From contig JAHFTP010000047.1 in the NCBI GenBank assembly GCA_023265495.1, forward strand, positions 1-10,360: a DNA stretch of 10,360 bases, read 5' to 3'. Source of the stretch: Chlamydiota bacterium. GTDB lineage: Bacteria; Chlamydiota; Chlamydiia; Chlamydiales; Rhabdochlamydiaceae. Position numbers and translations under genes: made by a program. Numbering within the stretch: position 1 is the stretch's first letter; every line of letters begins with the position of its first letter. Under the pieces are notes generated by a model that saw only the letters and a program-made list of their open reading frames with translations, ran no database searches and was not told the DNA's origin. Positions 1 to 5,919 of the stretch are shown in pieces.

Positions 1-264
1 TACCTGAGCCAATCGTGCTTCAGGTATGTTGGCTGAGAAACCTCTGAGTACATTTCCATACACGTGTTCAACAGGAAAGCCATGAGTCTTTGCCATCTCA
101 TTGGCAACCCCTTGTGGATCTCCGATGTCATCTTTTAACACGACAATAAACTTGCCTGGAATGATATCAGAATTTTTTTGAGCGTTTACAGTCAGAGGCG
201 CATGCAAGAGAAGGATGCTTCCGAATAGGACAAGAGCCAATGAAGCAAAGAATAGATGTCTCAT
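1..264 (-). CDS. Secreted subtilisin-like (S8) serine protease, N-terminal part only
   Basis: The frame is open from an ATG at 264 to the window edge (88 codons, 3' end missing). It begins with a typical Sec signal peptide: Arg2, a hydrophobic core at residues 4-20, and a signal peptidase I site after Val-Asn-Ala28. Residues 34-88 resemble the inhibitor I9 propeptide of subtilases: an IPGKFIVVLKDD strand, an alpha-helical stretch, a HVYGNVLRGFSANIPE segment, then a helix beginning EARLAQV. In that family the propeptide acts as an intramolecular chaperone and inhibitor and is cleaved off outside the cell. The catalytic Asp/His/Ser domain would lie beyond the window, so protease activity is inferred. 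An in-frame ATG at 279 would add five residues (MFVHK) and cannot be excluded, since neither start has a Shine-Dalgarno site. A good promoter lies at 304-332. What is sure is an exported protein with an I9-like domain; the S8 assignment is likely. Confidence 0.75.
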   Translation of the reverse strand, partial: MRHLFFASLALVLFGSILLLHAPLTVNAQKNSDIIPGKFIVVLKDDIGDPQGVANEMAKTHGFPVEHVYGNVLRGFSANIPEARLAQV

Positions 265-303
265 TTTATGAACAAACATAATTTCTACTATATTATCTTA
301 TCC

Positions 304-332
304 ATTTTAAGAGCTTTACGAGTTAAAGTCAA
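304..332 (-). promoter_or_regulatory. Sigma-70-type promoter of the protease gene
   Basis: On the minus strand a -35 box TTGACT (332-327) is followed after 17 bases by a -10 box TAAAAT (309-304). The predicted start is near 297, giving a leader of about 17 bases to the ATG at 279 or 32 bases to the one at 264. It lies in the gap after rarA, so the protease can be transcribed independently of rarA. Confidence 0.6.
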
Positions 333-349
333 ATACGAGATATGCACCA

Positions 350-1549
350 TTATTCATAGAATTTCTTGCCTTTTAGTTTGTCGGGTAAAAATGAGAGTCC
401 TTCTTCTGGACCCACTTTTCCTTCTTTCCAACTGTAATCTTTTGCATAGCCCAGGTTCTTCATGAATGCTGTCGGTGCATTTCGAAGATGCAACGGAATT
501 GGCTCGTTGGGAAGATCATATACAGCTTGCTTCGCTCTCCCTAGCGCGTTAACGACAGCACGAGATTTCTTCGCAGCAGCGAGATATATTGTTATATGTG
601 CAAGAACGAGTTGTGCTTCAGGCATGCCAATCTTGTTAACGGCTTCAAATCCTTCATTCGCTTGAATCAAAGCACCTCTATCTGCGAGCCCGATATCTTC
701 TGAGGCAAAAATGATCATTCTACGGGCGATGAATTTGGGGTCTTCACCGTTCTCAAGCATTCGAACTAGGTAGTAAAGTGCTGCATCTACATCTGACCCA
801 CGCATGGATTTAATAAAGGCTGAAATGATGTTGTAGTGCTCGTCAGCTTTCTTGTCATACAGGCCAGCGGACTTTGTCTGAAAAATCTCTTTAATAATCT
901 CGGGAGTTATCTTTTTTTCTTTGTATGTGGTCGCTGCCATCTCTAGAGCATTTAGCAGTATCCTTGCGTCTCCGCCAGAAAGACGGGTAAGTAATTCTTG
1001 CGCATCTGGAGTCAAAGTTTTTTTGTACTTCCCTACTCCCCTTTCTTTGTCAGTCAATGCTTTTTGGATAATTTTGCCTAAATCTTCTTGGTTGAGACTT
1101 TTTAGAACAAAAACCCGTGAGCGGGATAAAAGAGCGCTGATGACTTCGAAAGATGGGTTCTCTGTGGTGGCGCCGATGAGCGTGATAAGTCCGCTCTCTA
1201 CGTATGGCAAGAGTGCGTCTTGCTGGGCTTTATTCCAACGATGAATCTCGTCGATAAAAAGGATTGTGTCTTTATTTTCTTTCTTTTGCTCCTCTGCTTC
1301 TCTTATTATTTTCATCAAATCTGCCTTGCCGGTCTCGACTGCTGACAAATGGTGAAATGTAGCCTTGGTAGCTTTCGCGATGAGGTGAGCAAGCGTCGTT
1401 TTCCCACTTCCGGGTGGTCCCCAGAAAAGCATTGAAGAGAGGGTCTCTTCCTTAAGCATTTTGCGAAGCAGCTTGCCCTCTCCTACGAGGTGTTCTTGCC
1501 CAAAAAATTCCTCGATTGATTGGGGGCGTAGTCTATATGCAAGGTTCAT
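350..1549 (-). CDS. rarA: Replication-associated recombination protein A (RarA/MgsA AAA+ ATPase)
   Basis: The 399-residue protein is a clamp-loader-like AAA+ ATPase of the RarA/MgsA/WRNIP1 family, which acts at stalled replication forks in the cytoplasm. Visible motifs: the start NLAYRLRP and FFGQEHLVG typical of the family; Walker A GPPGSGKT at 44-51; Walker B ILFIDEIHR at 96-104, followed by the family signature WNKAQQDALLPYVE; sensor 1 GATTENP at 126-132; and a candidate arginine finger in SRSR at 142-145. The C-terminal half holds the tetramerisation region, with ALYYLVRMLENGEDPKFIAR and DIGLADR conserved. It is somewhat shorter than the E. coli protein (about 447 residues) but appears complete. 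It follows the aldo/keto reductase by 83 bases and has its own extended -10 promoter directly upstream. There is no Shine-Dalgarno site. The start is fixed by the family N-terminus. Confidence 0.96.
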   Translation of the reverse strand: MNLAYRLRPQSIEEFFGQEHLVGEGKLLRKMLKEETLSSMLFWGPPGSGKTTLAHLIAKATKATFHHLSAVETGKADLMKIIREAEEQKKENKDTILFIDEIHRWNKAQQDALLPYVESGLITLIGATTENPSFEVISALLSRSRVFVLKSLNQEDLGKIIQKALTDKERGVGKYKKTLTPDAQELLTRLSGGDARILLNALEMAATTYKEKKITPEIIKEIFQTKSAGLYDKKADEHYNIISAFIKSMRGSDVDAALYYLVRMLENGEDPKFIARRMIIFASEDIGLADRGALIQANEGFEAVNKIGMPEAQLVLAHITIYLAAAKKSRAVVNALGRAKQAVYDLPNEPIPLHLRNAPTAFMKNLGYAKDYSWKEGKVGPEEGLSFLPDKLKGKKFYE

Positions 1550-1558
1550 AACGAAGCT

Positions 1559-1564
1559 ATTGTA
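1559..1564 (-). promoter_or_regulatory. Extended -10 element upstream of rarA
   Basis: On the minus strand TGC directly precedes TACAAT (1564-1559), a good extended -10 element. No convincing -35 box lies 16-18 bases upstream, as is common for extended -10 promoters. The predicted start (about 1552) is only about 3 bases before the ATG at 1549, so the mRNA would be nearly leaderless. Confidence 0.5.
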
Positions 1565-1632
1565 GCATAAGAGCGGAAGGTCTTAGAGGGTTTTTTGCCC
1601 ATGTGTCTGTAGAAGATGAGGAGTAGAAGGGG

Positions 1633-2508
1633 CTATCTGTTGAGGGGAACAGCGTCGGAAACAGCTTCCTGATCCGGAAATCCATTTCTCAGTTGTTCAA
1701 TGTCCTCTTTCTGCATTTGCCATCCTAAGGCGCCTAGATTTTCTTTCAGATGCGCTACGTTTCTTGTTTTGGAGAGTGTTACGACGTTGTCTTGTGAGAT
1801 GAGCCAGTTAAGGGCGATTTGCGCAGGAGTTTTACTGTACTTTTCTGCCATTCTTTGCAGAATTTCGGGGATATTATTGAGTAATATTCCTTTCTGAACA
1901 GGACGCCATGCGATAAAGAGGATGTCATTGGCCTGGCAATATTTGAGAACGTCTCTTCTTTCTGCCTCGCGATATTTTAGGTTGAGATGTAGCTGTGCTG
2001 CAACTATTTTATTTTTGGCATAACTTTGCGCTTCCTCGATTTCTTCTGCTGTGTAGTTGCAGATGCCGATATTTTTGACCAGGCCTTCGTCAACGAGTGT
2101 ATCCATGGCACGCATCGTTTCTTTTATTGAAACACCCGGTGGGTTTGGGCGATGTGTGAGGTATAAGTCTAGATAGTTTGTCTCCAGTCGCTTCAAGCTT
2201 TGTTTTGCAGCAGTAATTACATCGTCAAAGCGTAGATGTTCGTCTGAGACTTTTGAAACAAGAAAGAGTTTGGACCGGTCGTAGTCTTTTATTGCACGGC
2301 CGAGAAGGATTTCGCTATAGCCATTTGCATAAATTTCTGCGGTATCAAGATGTGTTACTCCGAGTTCAATCGCTGCTTTGATAGCTTGTATATCCGCCTC
2401 GTCATCGTTATTCGGATCATGCTCTTTTCTGCCTCCCATTTGCCATGTGCCAAGTCCATATACGGGCATTTCAAATCCGTTCTTTAATTTCTTGGTGGGT
2501 ATTTGCAT
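1633..2508 (-). CDS. Aldo/keto reductase
   Basis: The 291-residue protein is a NADPH-dependent (beta/alpha)8-barrel oxidoreductase of the aldo/keto reductase superfamily, cytoplasmic, which reduces carbonyl substrates. The catalytic tetrad is complete: Asp55 and Tyr60 in LDTAEIYANG, Lys86 in LFLVSKVSD, and His119 in YLDLYLTHRP. The N-terminal GFEMPVYGLGTWQMGG and the segment VKNIGICNYTAEEIEEA are also typical, and NWLISQDNVVTLSKTRN matches the cofactor-binding end of the barrel. Length is normal for a family member (about 270-330). The substrate cannot be told from the sequence. It starts 8 bases after the delta-prime stop codon and would look co-transcribed, but a near-consensus promoter lies inside the end of the upstream gene. 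No Shine-Dalgarno site is present. Confidence 0.94.
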   Translation of the reverse strand: MQIPTKKLKNGFEMPVYGLGTWQMGGRKEHDPNNDDEADIQAIKAAIELGVTHLDTAEIYANGYSEILLGRAIKDYDRSKLFLVSKVSDEHLRFDDVITAAKQSLKRLETNYLDLYLTHRPNPPGVSIKETMRAMDTLVDEGLVKNIGICNYTAEEIEEAQSYAKNKIVAAQLHLNLKYREAERRDVLKYCQANDILFIAWRPVQKGILLNNIPEILQRMAEKYSKTPAQIALNWLISQDNVVTLSKTRNVAHLKENLGALGWQMQKEDIEQLRNGFPDQEAVSDAVPLNR

Positions 2509-2515
2509 GAGATTT

Positions 2516-2545
2516 ATTATAACAGTGAGAGAAGTGTATTTTCAA
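2516..2545 (-). promoter_or_regulatory. Near-consensus promoter of the aldo/keto reductase, inside the end of the delta-prime gene
   Basis: On the minus strand TTGAAA (2545-2540), an 18-base spacer and a perfect TATAAT (2521-2516) are followed after 7 bases by the ATG at 2508. The -10 box overlaps the TAA stop codon of the delta-prime gene (2519-2517). The predicted start (about 2509) leaves a 5' leader of about one base, that is, a leaderless transcript. Confidence 0.65.
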
Positions 2546-3254
2546 TTGCGAATCTGGGATTAACGTTGGTTGTTTTGAGCGTCGTGTGGAGAGATTGGAA
2601 AGCTCGTAGATACTTCGTCATTCTGGCAAGCGAAGCGCGTCCAGAATCCGTCCCATTGTGAGATTCTGGAGTCGTCGTTTCACTTCTCCCCAGAATGACA
2701 TTATTCAGTGCGTTTTCTCTGGCCACCAAGATTAATTTACTAATCCACTCAACTCCTTTTTCCTTATCTTTGGCGAGGGTTTCTGCTTTTTTCAGCCTCT
2801 CCCCTATTGAGAGCTTGGGTAGATTGTTGATAAAGTCTCTGTATTCTGCGAGTTCTTTCTCTGAAATGGCTACTTTTTCTTCCTCAAGTTCTATCACTTT
2901 ACATCGAGAGATAATGGTCGGTAGGAACGCTTCTTTTGTATCGGCTGTCAGAAGTAGGATGGTATGCATAGGTGGCTCCTCAAGGACTTTGAGTAATGCA
3001 TTCTGTGCTTCATTGGTGAGTAAGTGACTTTCTTCTATGACGATTGCTTTCGTCTTACTTTTGAAAGGTTTGAGAAATATTTTTTTCTGCATATTCTTGA
3101 CATCTTCTATGCCAATACTGTGAGCACCCTTAGTCTCTATGTCTCTCTCAATGAGGGTAATATCAAAGGGGTCGATACTTAGTTTCGTGCAGTAATCGCG
3201 GGCGTATGCAAGTCTTTTGTCTTTATCTTTGGCGACGATGATAAAACTGGTCAT
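2517..3254 (-). CDS. holB: DNA polymerase III delta-prime subunit (clamp loader), with an in-frame palindromic-element insertion
   Basis: The 245-residue protein carries the delta-prime/gamma-tau core signature: SIGIEDVKNMQKKIFLKPF (46-64), KAIVIEESHLLTNEAQNALLKVLEEPP (69-95), and an SRC motif at 116-118 preceding the small domain. In the clamp loader this subunit acts as the stator that helps load the sliding clamp. The N-terminus is short: the usual P-loop region is replaced by VAKDKDKRLAYA and no zinc-binding cysteines are present, so it should not bind ATP. E. coli delta-prime is about 334 residues. Residues 186-213 are encoded by a palindromic repeat (2617-2699) and are low-complexity and hydrophilic (SETTTPESHNG), while the family-typical tail LRAFQSL...NVNPRFAIENTLLSLL resumes after it. 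An in-frame stop lies 7 codons upstream of the ATG. It begins 32 bases after the sigma-factor stop. Confidence 0.9.
   Translation of the reverse strand: MTSFIIVAKDKDKRLAYARDYCTKLSIDPFDITLIERDIETKGAHSIGIEDVKNMQKKIFLKPFKSKTKAIVIEESHLLTNEAQNALLKVLEEPPMHTILLLTADTKEAFLPTIISRCKVIELEEEKVAISEKELAEYRDFINNLPKLSIGERLKKAETLAKDKEKGVEWISKLILVARENALNNVILGRSETTTPESHNGTDSGRASLARMTKYLRAFQSLHTTLKTTNVNPRFAIENTLLSLL
2617..2699. repeat. 83-bp palindromic element inserted in the delta-prime coding region
   Basis: The outer ends are a perfect 10-bp inverted repeat: GTCATTCTGG (2617-2626) and CCAGAATGAC (2690-2699). Inside lies a second inverted pair, CCAGAATC (2641-2648) and GATTCTGG (2662-2669). The four ATTCTGG/CCAGAAT arms can form two tandem hairpins, or one long hairpin. 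The left loop contains the GC-rich core AAGCGAAGCGCG, unlike the surrounding AT-rich codons. The coding frame stays open through it. The layout resembles palindromic elements such as Rickettsia RPEs that sit inside genes. No second copy was seen in this window, so mobility is inferred. Confidence 0.75.
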
Positions 3255-3286
3255 AAATTTATAACTAGAAATTTACACACTTCTGG

Positions 3287-4741
3287 TTAGGAAGCGGGGA
3301 ATACTTGTGTTAGTCTGGTGTTGTTTCTTGGTTTGGCTGTTGGGGAGCCGGTTTCCTCGTCTTTATCGCTGCGTAAGCCTCTTGCCGTCTGCAGCGCAGT
3401 ATTTTGCCTGAGCTTTTTTTTTGCGCGATCTTCAATCTGCTTGATTCTCTGCATACTTAAGCCATAGATTTCTCCTATCATAGCAAGTGACATGTCCTCG
3501 AGAACCCGCTTTTGGAGAATATCACTTTCCTGGTCGCTAAGGGCTGCTCTCATTGTATCTATTATATAGCTTGTACCCCCTATTGCTTCAGTAGCTGTGT
3601 CTGCATTTGGGTCAGGAATAAAATCCCCCAGTTCTCCTGAGTCGAAGTCACCCACGGTTGTATTGGTAGAAGTTGGGTCCAGGTTCTCCGACAGTATTAG
3701 CCGAGCTACCTCTTTTGCCTTTTCTTCGGATAGGCCGCTATCTTTGCCTTCTCCTCTTAGTAGCTTTGCCAACTCTTTTTCATTTGGGTTTTTTGCGTGC
3801 TCTTGCTCAAATTCTCTTACGAGTCTTGAGCCTTTACTGATAAGTTCTTCAGTCTGCACAGGTAGTCGGATCATTCTATCTGATTGGTCTATAGCTCTGG
3901 TTATGGAATGTCTTATCCATCGTATTGCGTATGTAGAAAATTTATATCCTTTTTCTAGGTCAAACTTCTCTACGGCTCTTTTCAGTCCTGTCCAGCCCTC
4001 TTGTATTCTGTCATCAAGCTCCATCTTGGGATATCGTTTCGCAATAGCTATGACAAAACGGAGATTACAATTAGTTATCAGGTCATGCACAGAGTCGCTC
4101 AGTCTGATAGCGTCCAATGATTCTGCGAATTTTGGGTCTGTCCTTAGTTCCTTCAGCGCTTCTACCTTTTCGCGGGCTCTTTTTTTCTCTGTCTCAAAAA
4201 TTCCTTCTAAAGAGAGCTTTTGCTCCTTGTCTTTCTGTAATTTGCGGACAACTTCCTCTTCAAGCATCTCTGCGGCTTCAGGGCTCATCTTTAACTTTTT
4301 TGCTATGTCTTTCTGAGATTTTTTCTTGCCACTCATATCGACATATAGTCGTAGTGTTGCTAATTCTCTTTCCTGAGGGGTTAATTTTTCAAGCAGTGCT
4401 TTCTCTGCCCGCTTCTCAGCTTCTCGTTCTCGGCCATATGCTTCAAAAGCGATGACTTCCTGTTCTGCAGTAAGAACAGGGAACTTTCTGATTTTTTTAA
4501 AATATACCCCCAGTCCATCAAGGCCTTCTGTGTCGTCTTCTGTAATTTCTGAAGCGTCCTTTTCGACCTGTTCTTCGTCGGAGGTAAGATCGCTTTGGAG
4601 ATTAATCCCCCCCTCTTGTGAGAGTCTTAATACTATTGGATTTACTTCCCGTCCCCCGGTGGTTTTGAGCGGAATTTTTGTCTTTTGTGACCCTTGTGGG
4701 TCAATAGCTCTGAGTTTTTCCATAGGTGCCCATTCTATCAT
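3287..4741 (-). CDS. Divergent sigma-70 family RNA polymerase sigma factor with an extra region-4-like HTH
   Basis: The 484-residue protein has the core sigma-70 plan. It has an acidic N-terminal tail (51-75) and region 1.2 at about 74-102 (GLGVYFKKIRKFPVLTAEQE). Region 2 is at about 224-294 (NLRFVIAIAKRY, IQEGWTGLKRAVEKF, KGYKFSTYA). Region 3 is at about 295-350, and region 4 at about 401-446 (LSDQESDIL, RIKQIEDRAKKKLR). It directs RNA polymerase to promoters. Departures from the housekeeping type are visible: Arg274 and His278 replace E. coli sigma70 Trp433 and Gln437, and region 4.2 has Met430-Gln431-Arg432-Ile433-Lys434 in place of Arg-Glu-Arg-Ile-Arg. Residues 120-169 between regions 1.2 and 2 resemble a second region 4. 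It is therefore more likely an alternative (group 2-like) factor than RpoD itself. It lies 37 bases after the sigma4-NUMOD3 gene, probably in one operon. The start is supported by a GAGG site; Met7 is an alternative. Confidence 0.93.
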   Translation of the reverse strand: MIEWAPMEKLRAIDPQGSQKTKIPLKTTGGREVNPIVLRLSQEGGINLQSDLTSDEEQVEKDASEITEDDTEGLDGLGVYFKKIRKFPVLTAEQEVIAFEAYGREREAEKRAEKALLEKLTPQERELATLRLYVDMSGKKKSQKDIAKKLKMSPEAAEMLEEEVVRKLQKDKEQKLSLEGIFETEKKRAREKVEALKELRTDPKFAESLDAIRLSDSVHDLITNCNLRFVIAIAKRYPKMELDDRIQEGWTGLKRAVEKFDLEKGYKFSTYAIRWIRHSITRAIDQSDRMIRLPVQTEELISKGSRLVREFEQEHAKNPNEKELAKLLRGEGKDSGLSEEKAKEVARLILSENLDPTSTNTTVGDFDSGELGDFIPDPNADTATEAIGGTSYIIDTMRAALSDQESDILQKRVLEDMSLAMIGEIYGLSMQRIKQIEDRAKKKLRQNTALQTARGLRSDKDEETGSPTAKPRNNTRLTQVFPAS

Positions 4742-4748
4742 ACTTTAG

Positions 4749-4752
4749 CCTC
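4749..4752 (-). promoter_or_regulatory. Shine-Dalgarno site of the sigma-factor gene
   Basis: GAGG on the minus strand lies 7 bases before the ATG at 4741. It is the only clear Shine-Dalgarno site seen before a gene in this window. It supports the first ATG over Met7, and suggests that this internal gene is translated from a longer operon mRNA. Confidence 0.55.
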
Positions 4753-4778
4753 ATTTGTTCTTGTTTGTTATATTCTTG

Positions 4779-5780
4779 CTATTCTGTTGTAGCTTCAGGA
4801 TAGATTTGGATACATTGTATTACCGAATTATTTTCTTTTGCCTGTTGCCTTTCTCTAATTCTTCTACGCTGGCCCTCTGCTATTCTAGCTCGGGTTTCAG
4901 GCGATTTACTTTTTCCTGTACGGGTCCTACTCATCTCCAGTTTTGTTGCAAGGCTATGAGAAAAGCCTGTTTTGGCAATGCTTAGCTTTCTTCGCGCTTC
5001 GGGTGTGATGATTTTGCCTTTTTGTACCTTGCTCATTTTTGCAAGCGTTTCAGGAGTGTGCCTTCGGCCTGCTTTAGTTTTTAAACAAACTGCTTCACCT
5101 TTGGGACACATTTCTTGTAGGTATGGAGGAAGATTGTCCCAAAGATCGCCAAGCTTAAGCACAATGTGTTTGCGCAGTGTTTTGTTAGAGCCTTTGCCGA
5201 AATCCCTGACAAGGTCATCGATCCCGACATCAGTACTGTAGTATGTATTGATCACCTCTTGCCAGTCCTCGTCAATCTTCTCAAAGCTTCCCGAGGCTTT
5301 AGCTGCTTGTAGGAACTTAAAGGTTTCTATTTTTACGCCGCTGGGGATGGGGCTGTCTCCATTGGCTTTTTGCACATATCTAAGTAAGCTCACTGCGGGT
5401 TTGAGTTCGTCTTTATCATACGCCTCCTGAAGTCCTTCATCCATGGAGTAGAGTATGGCGAGAGCCGAGATTCTTGCATTGCTCGTAAGCTTTTTAAGTC
5501 CCCGCTCTCTTGTTTGATATGCTACTTCCTTCGGAATACCTAGGTTAGATGCTATTGTATCCAGATTTGTTATCTCTATGGAAAACGTCTCTCTATGCAT
5601 GAGGATAAAGCTCAGCCTGACTACCCGGGTCTCGCTTGGTGTCAAATTACGGAAACCGTCTTTTAATGCTCCGGGAAGCATGATCGTGTATTGGTCGGGA
5701 TTTTGTGCAGTTTCTCTTATTGAACCGATTGGCTCTTTTTGACTTACTCCGATGTGTGTCCGTTGTTCATTTTTTGCCAT
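4779..5780 (-). CDS. Putative DNA-binding regulator: sigma-region-4-like HTH fused to four NUMOD3 repeats
   Basis: The protein has 333 residues and its function is unknown. Residues 46-98 (LTPSETRVVRLSF ... LDTIASNLGIPKEV ... GLKKL) look like a sigma-70 region 4 helix-turn-helix. Residues 168-222 form a helical stretch (IDDLVRDFGKGSNKTLRKHI) that could be a second helix-turn-helix. Residues 238-306 form four repeats with an exact 17-residue period (conserved Ser/Ala at 250, 267, 284, 301 and Gly at 255, 272, 289), with [TS]-P-E and a basic residue before [MLI]-S. This is the NUMOD3 pattern, a DNA-binding module best known from homing endonucleases. No GIY-YIG or HNH nuclease motif is visible and the protein is too short to hide one, so a DNA-binding regulator is inferred. 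The tail after about 307 is basic, then polar. It is the first gene of the minus-strand block, 37 bases before the sigma factor and divergent from pilB. No Shine-Dalgarno site is present. Confidence 0.8.
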   Translation of the reverse strand: MAKNEQRTHIGVSQKEPIGSIRETAQNPDQYTIMLPGALKDGFRNLTPSETRVVRLSFILMHRETFSIEITNLDTIASNLGIPKEVAYQTRERGLKKLTSNARISALAILYSMDEGLQEAYDKDELKPAVSLLRYVQKANGDSPIPSGVKIETFKFLQAAKASGSFEKIDEDWQEVINTYYSTDVGIDDLVRDFGKGSNKTLRKHIVLKLGDLWDNLPPYLQEMCPKGEAVCLKTKAGRRHTPETLAKMSKVQKGKIITPEARRKLSIAKTGFSHSLATKLEMSRTRTGKSKSPETRARIAEGQRRRIRERQQAKENNSVIQCIQIYPEATTE

Positions 5781-5797
5781 AGTAGTTGATTGCGGCT

Positions 5798-5826
5798 ATT
5801 CTAGCACAAAATACTTCTTTTGTCTT
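5798..5826 (-). promoter_or_regulatory. Promoter of the sigma4-NUMOD3/sigma-factor operon
   Basis: On the minus strand a weak -35 AAGACA (5826-5821), a 17-base spacer and a -10 TAGAAT (5803-5798) precede the ATG at 5780. The predicted start near 5791 gives a leader of about 10 bases with no Shine-Dalgarno site. The -10 match is good, the -35 poor. Confidence 0.5.
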
Positions 5827-5847
5827 ATAGCTTAGCCTTGCTGTCAG

Positions 5848-5862
5848 ATCTAATGAATAGAT
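5848..5862. promoter_or_regulatory. Small inverted repeat between the divergent promoters
   Basis: ATCTA (5848-5852) and TAGAT (5858-5862) form a perfect 5-bp inverted repeat with a 5-base centre, between the two divergent promoters. In addition CTTAGCCTT occurs twice, at 5831-5839 and 5895-5903; the second copy overlaps the pilB -35 box. Either could be an operator, but both are short enough to arise by chance. Confidence 0.25.
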
Positions 5863-5890
5863 TGTTGATCCTAAAGCTTACTTGAAAATG

Positions 5891-5919
5891 TTGACTTAGC
5901 CTTCGGTATTACATACTAT
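5891..5919 (+). promoter_or_regulatory. Promoter of pilB (leaderless type)
   Basis: TTGACT (5891-5896), a 17-base spacer and TACTAT (5914-5919) are followed after 7 bases by the pilB ATG. The predicted start is about 5926, one base before the start codon, so the pilB mRNA should be essentially leaderless. AAGG at 5921-5924 is too close to the ATG to serve as a ribosome binding site. Confidence 0.65.

Noticed and set aside
1590..1602. GGG-T6-GCCC as a terminator between the aldo/keto reductase and rarA
   Set aside because: Only three G-C pairs are possible and no U-tract follows a stem on the minus strand.
3255..3290. TATAAA or TAGTTA before the delta-prime ATG as a leaderless promoter
   Set aside because: TATAAA lies only 3 bases from the ATG, TAGTTA is a poor match, and neither has a -35 box; read-through from the sigma gene is simpler.
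3597..4316. Plus-strand open frame of 239 codons opposite the sigma-factor gene
   Set aside because: It is a Ser/Phe/Leu-rich antisense shadow of the conserved sigma-70 coding sequence, with no motif of its own.
4758..4780. TATAAC as a -10 box for the sigma-factor gene
   Set aside because: There is no acceptable -35 at 16-18 bases, and the gene has a Shine-Dalgarno site and a close upstream gene, which favours co-transcription.
4863..5069. NUMOD3 repeats as evidence of a homing endonuclease or intron
   Set aside because: No GIY-YIG or HNH motif is visible in the protein, and the neighbouring genes are intact with no intron or intein split.
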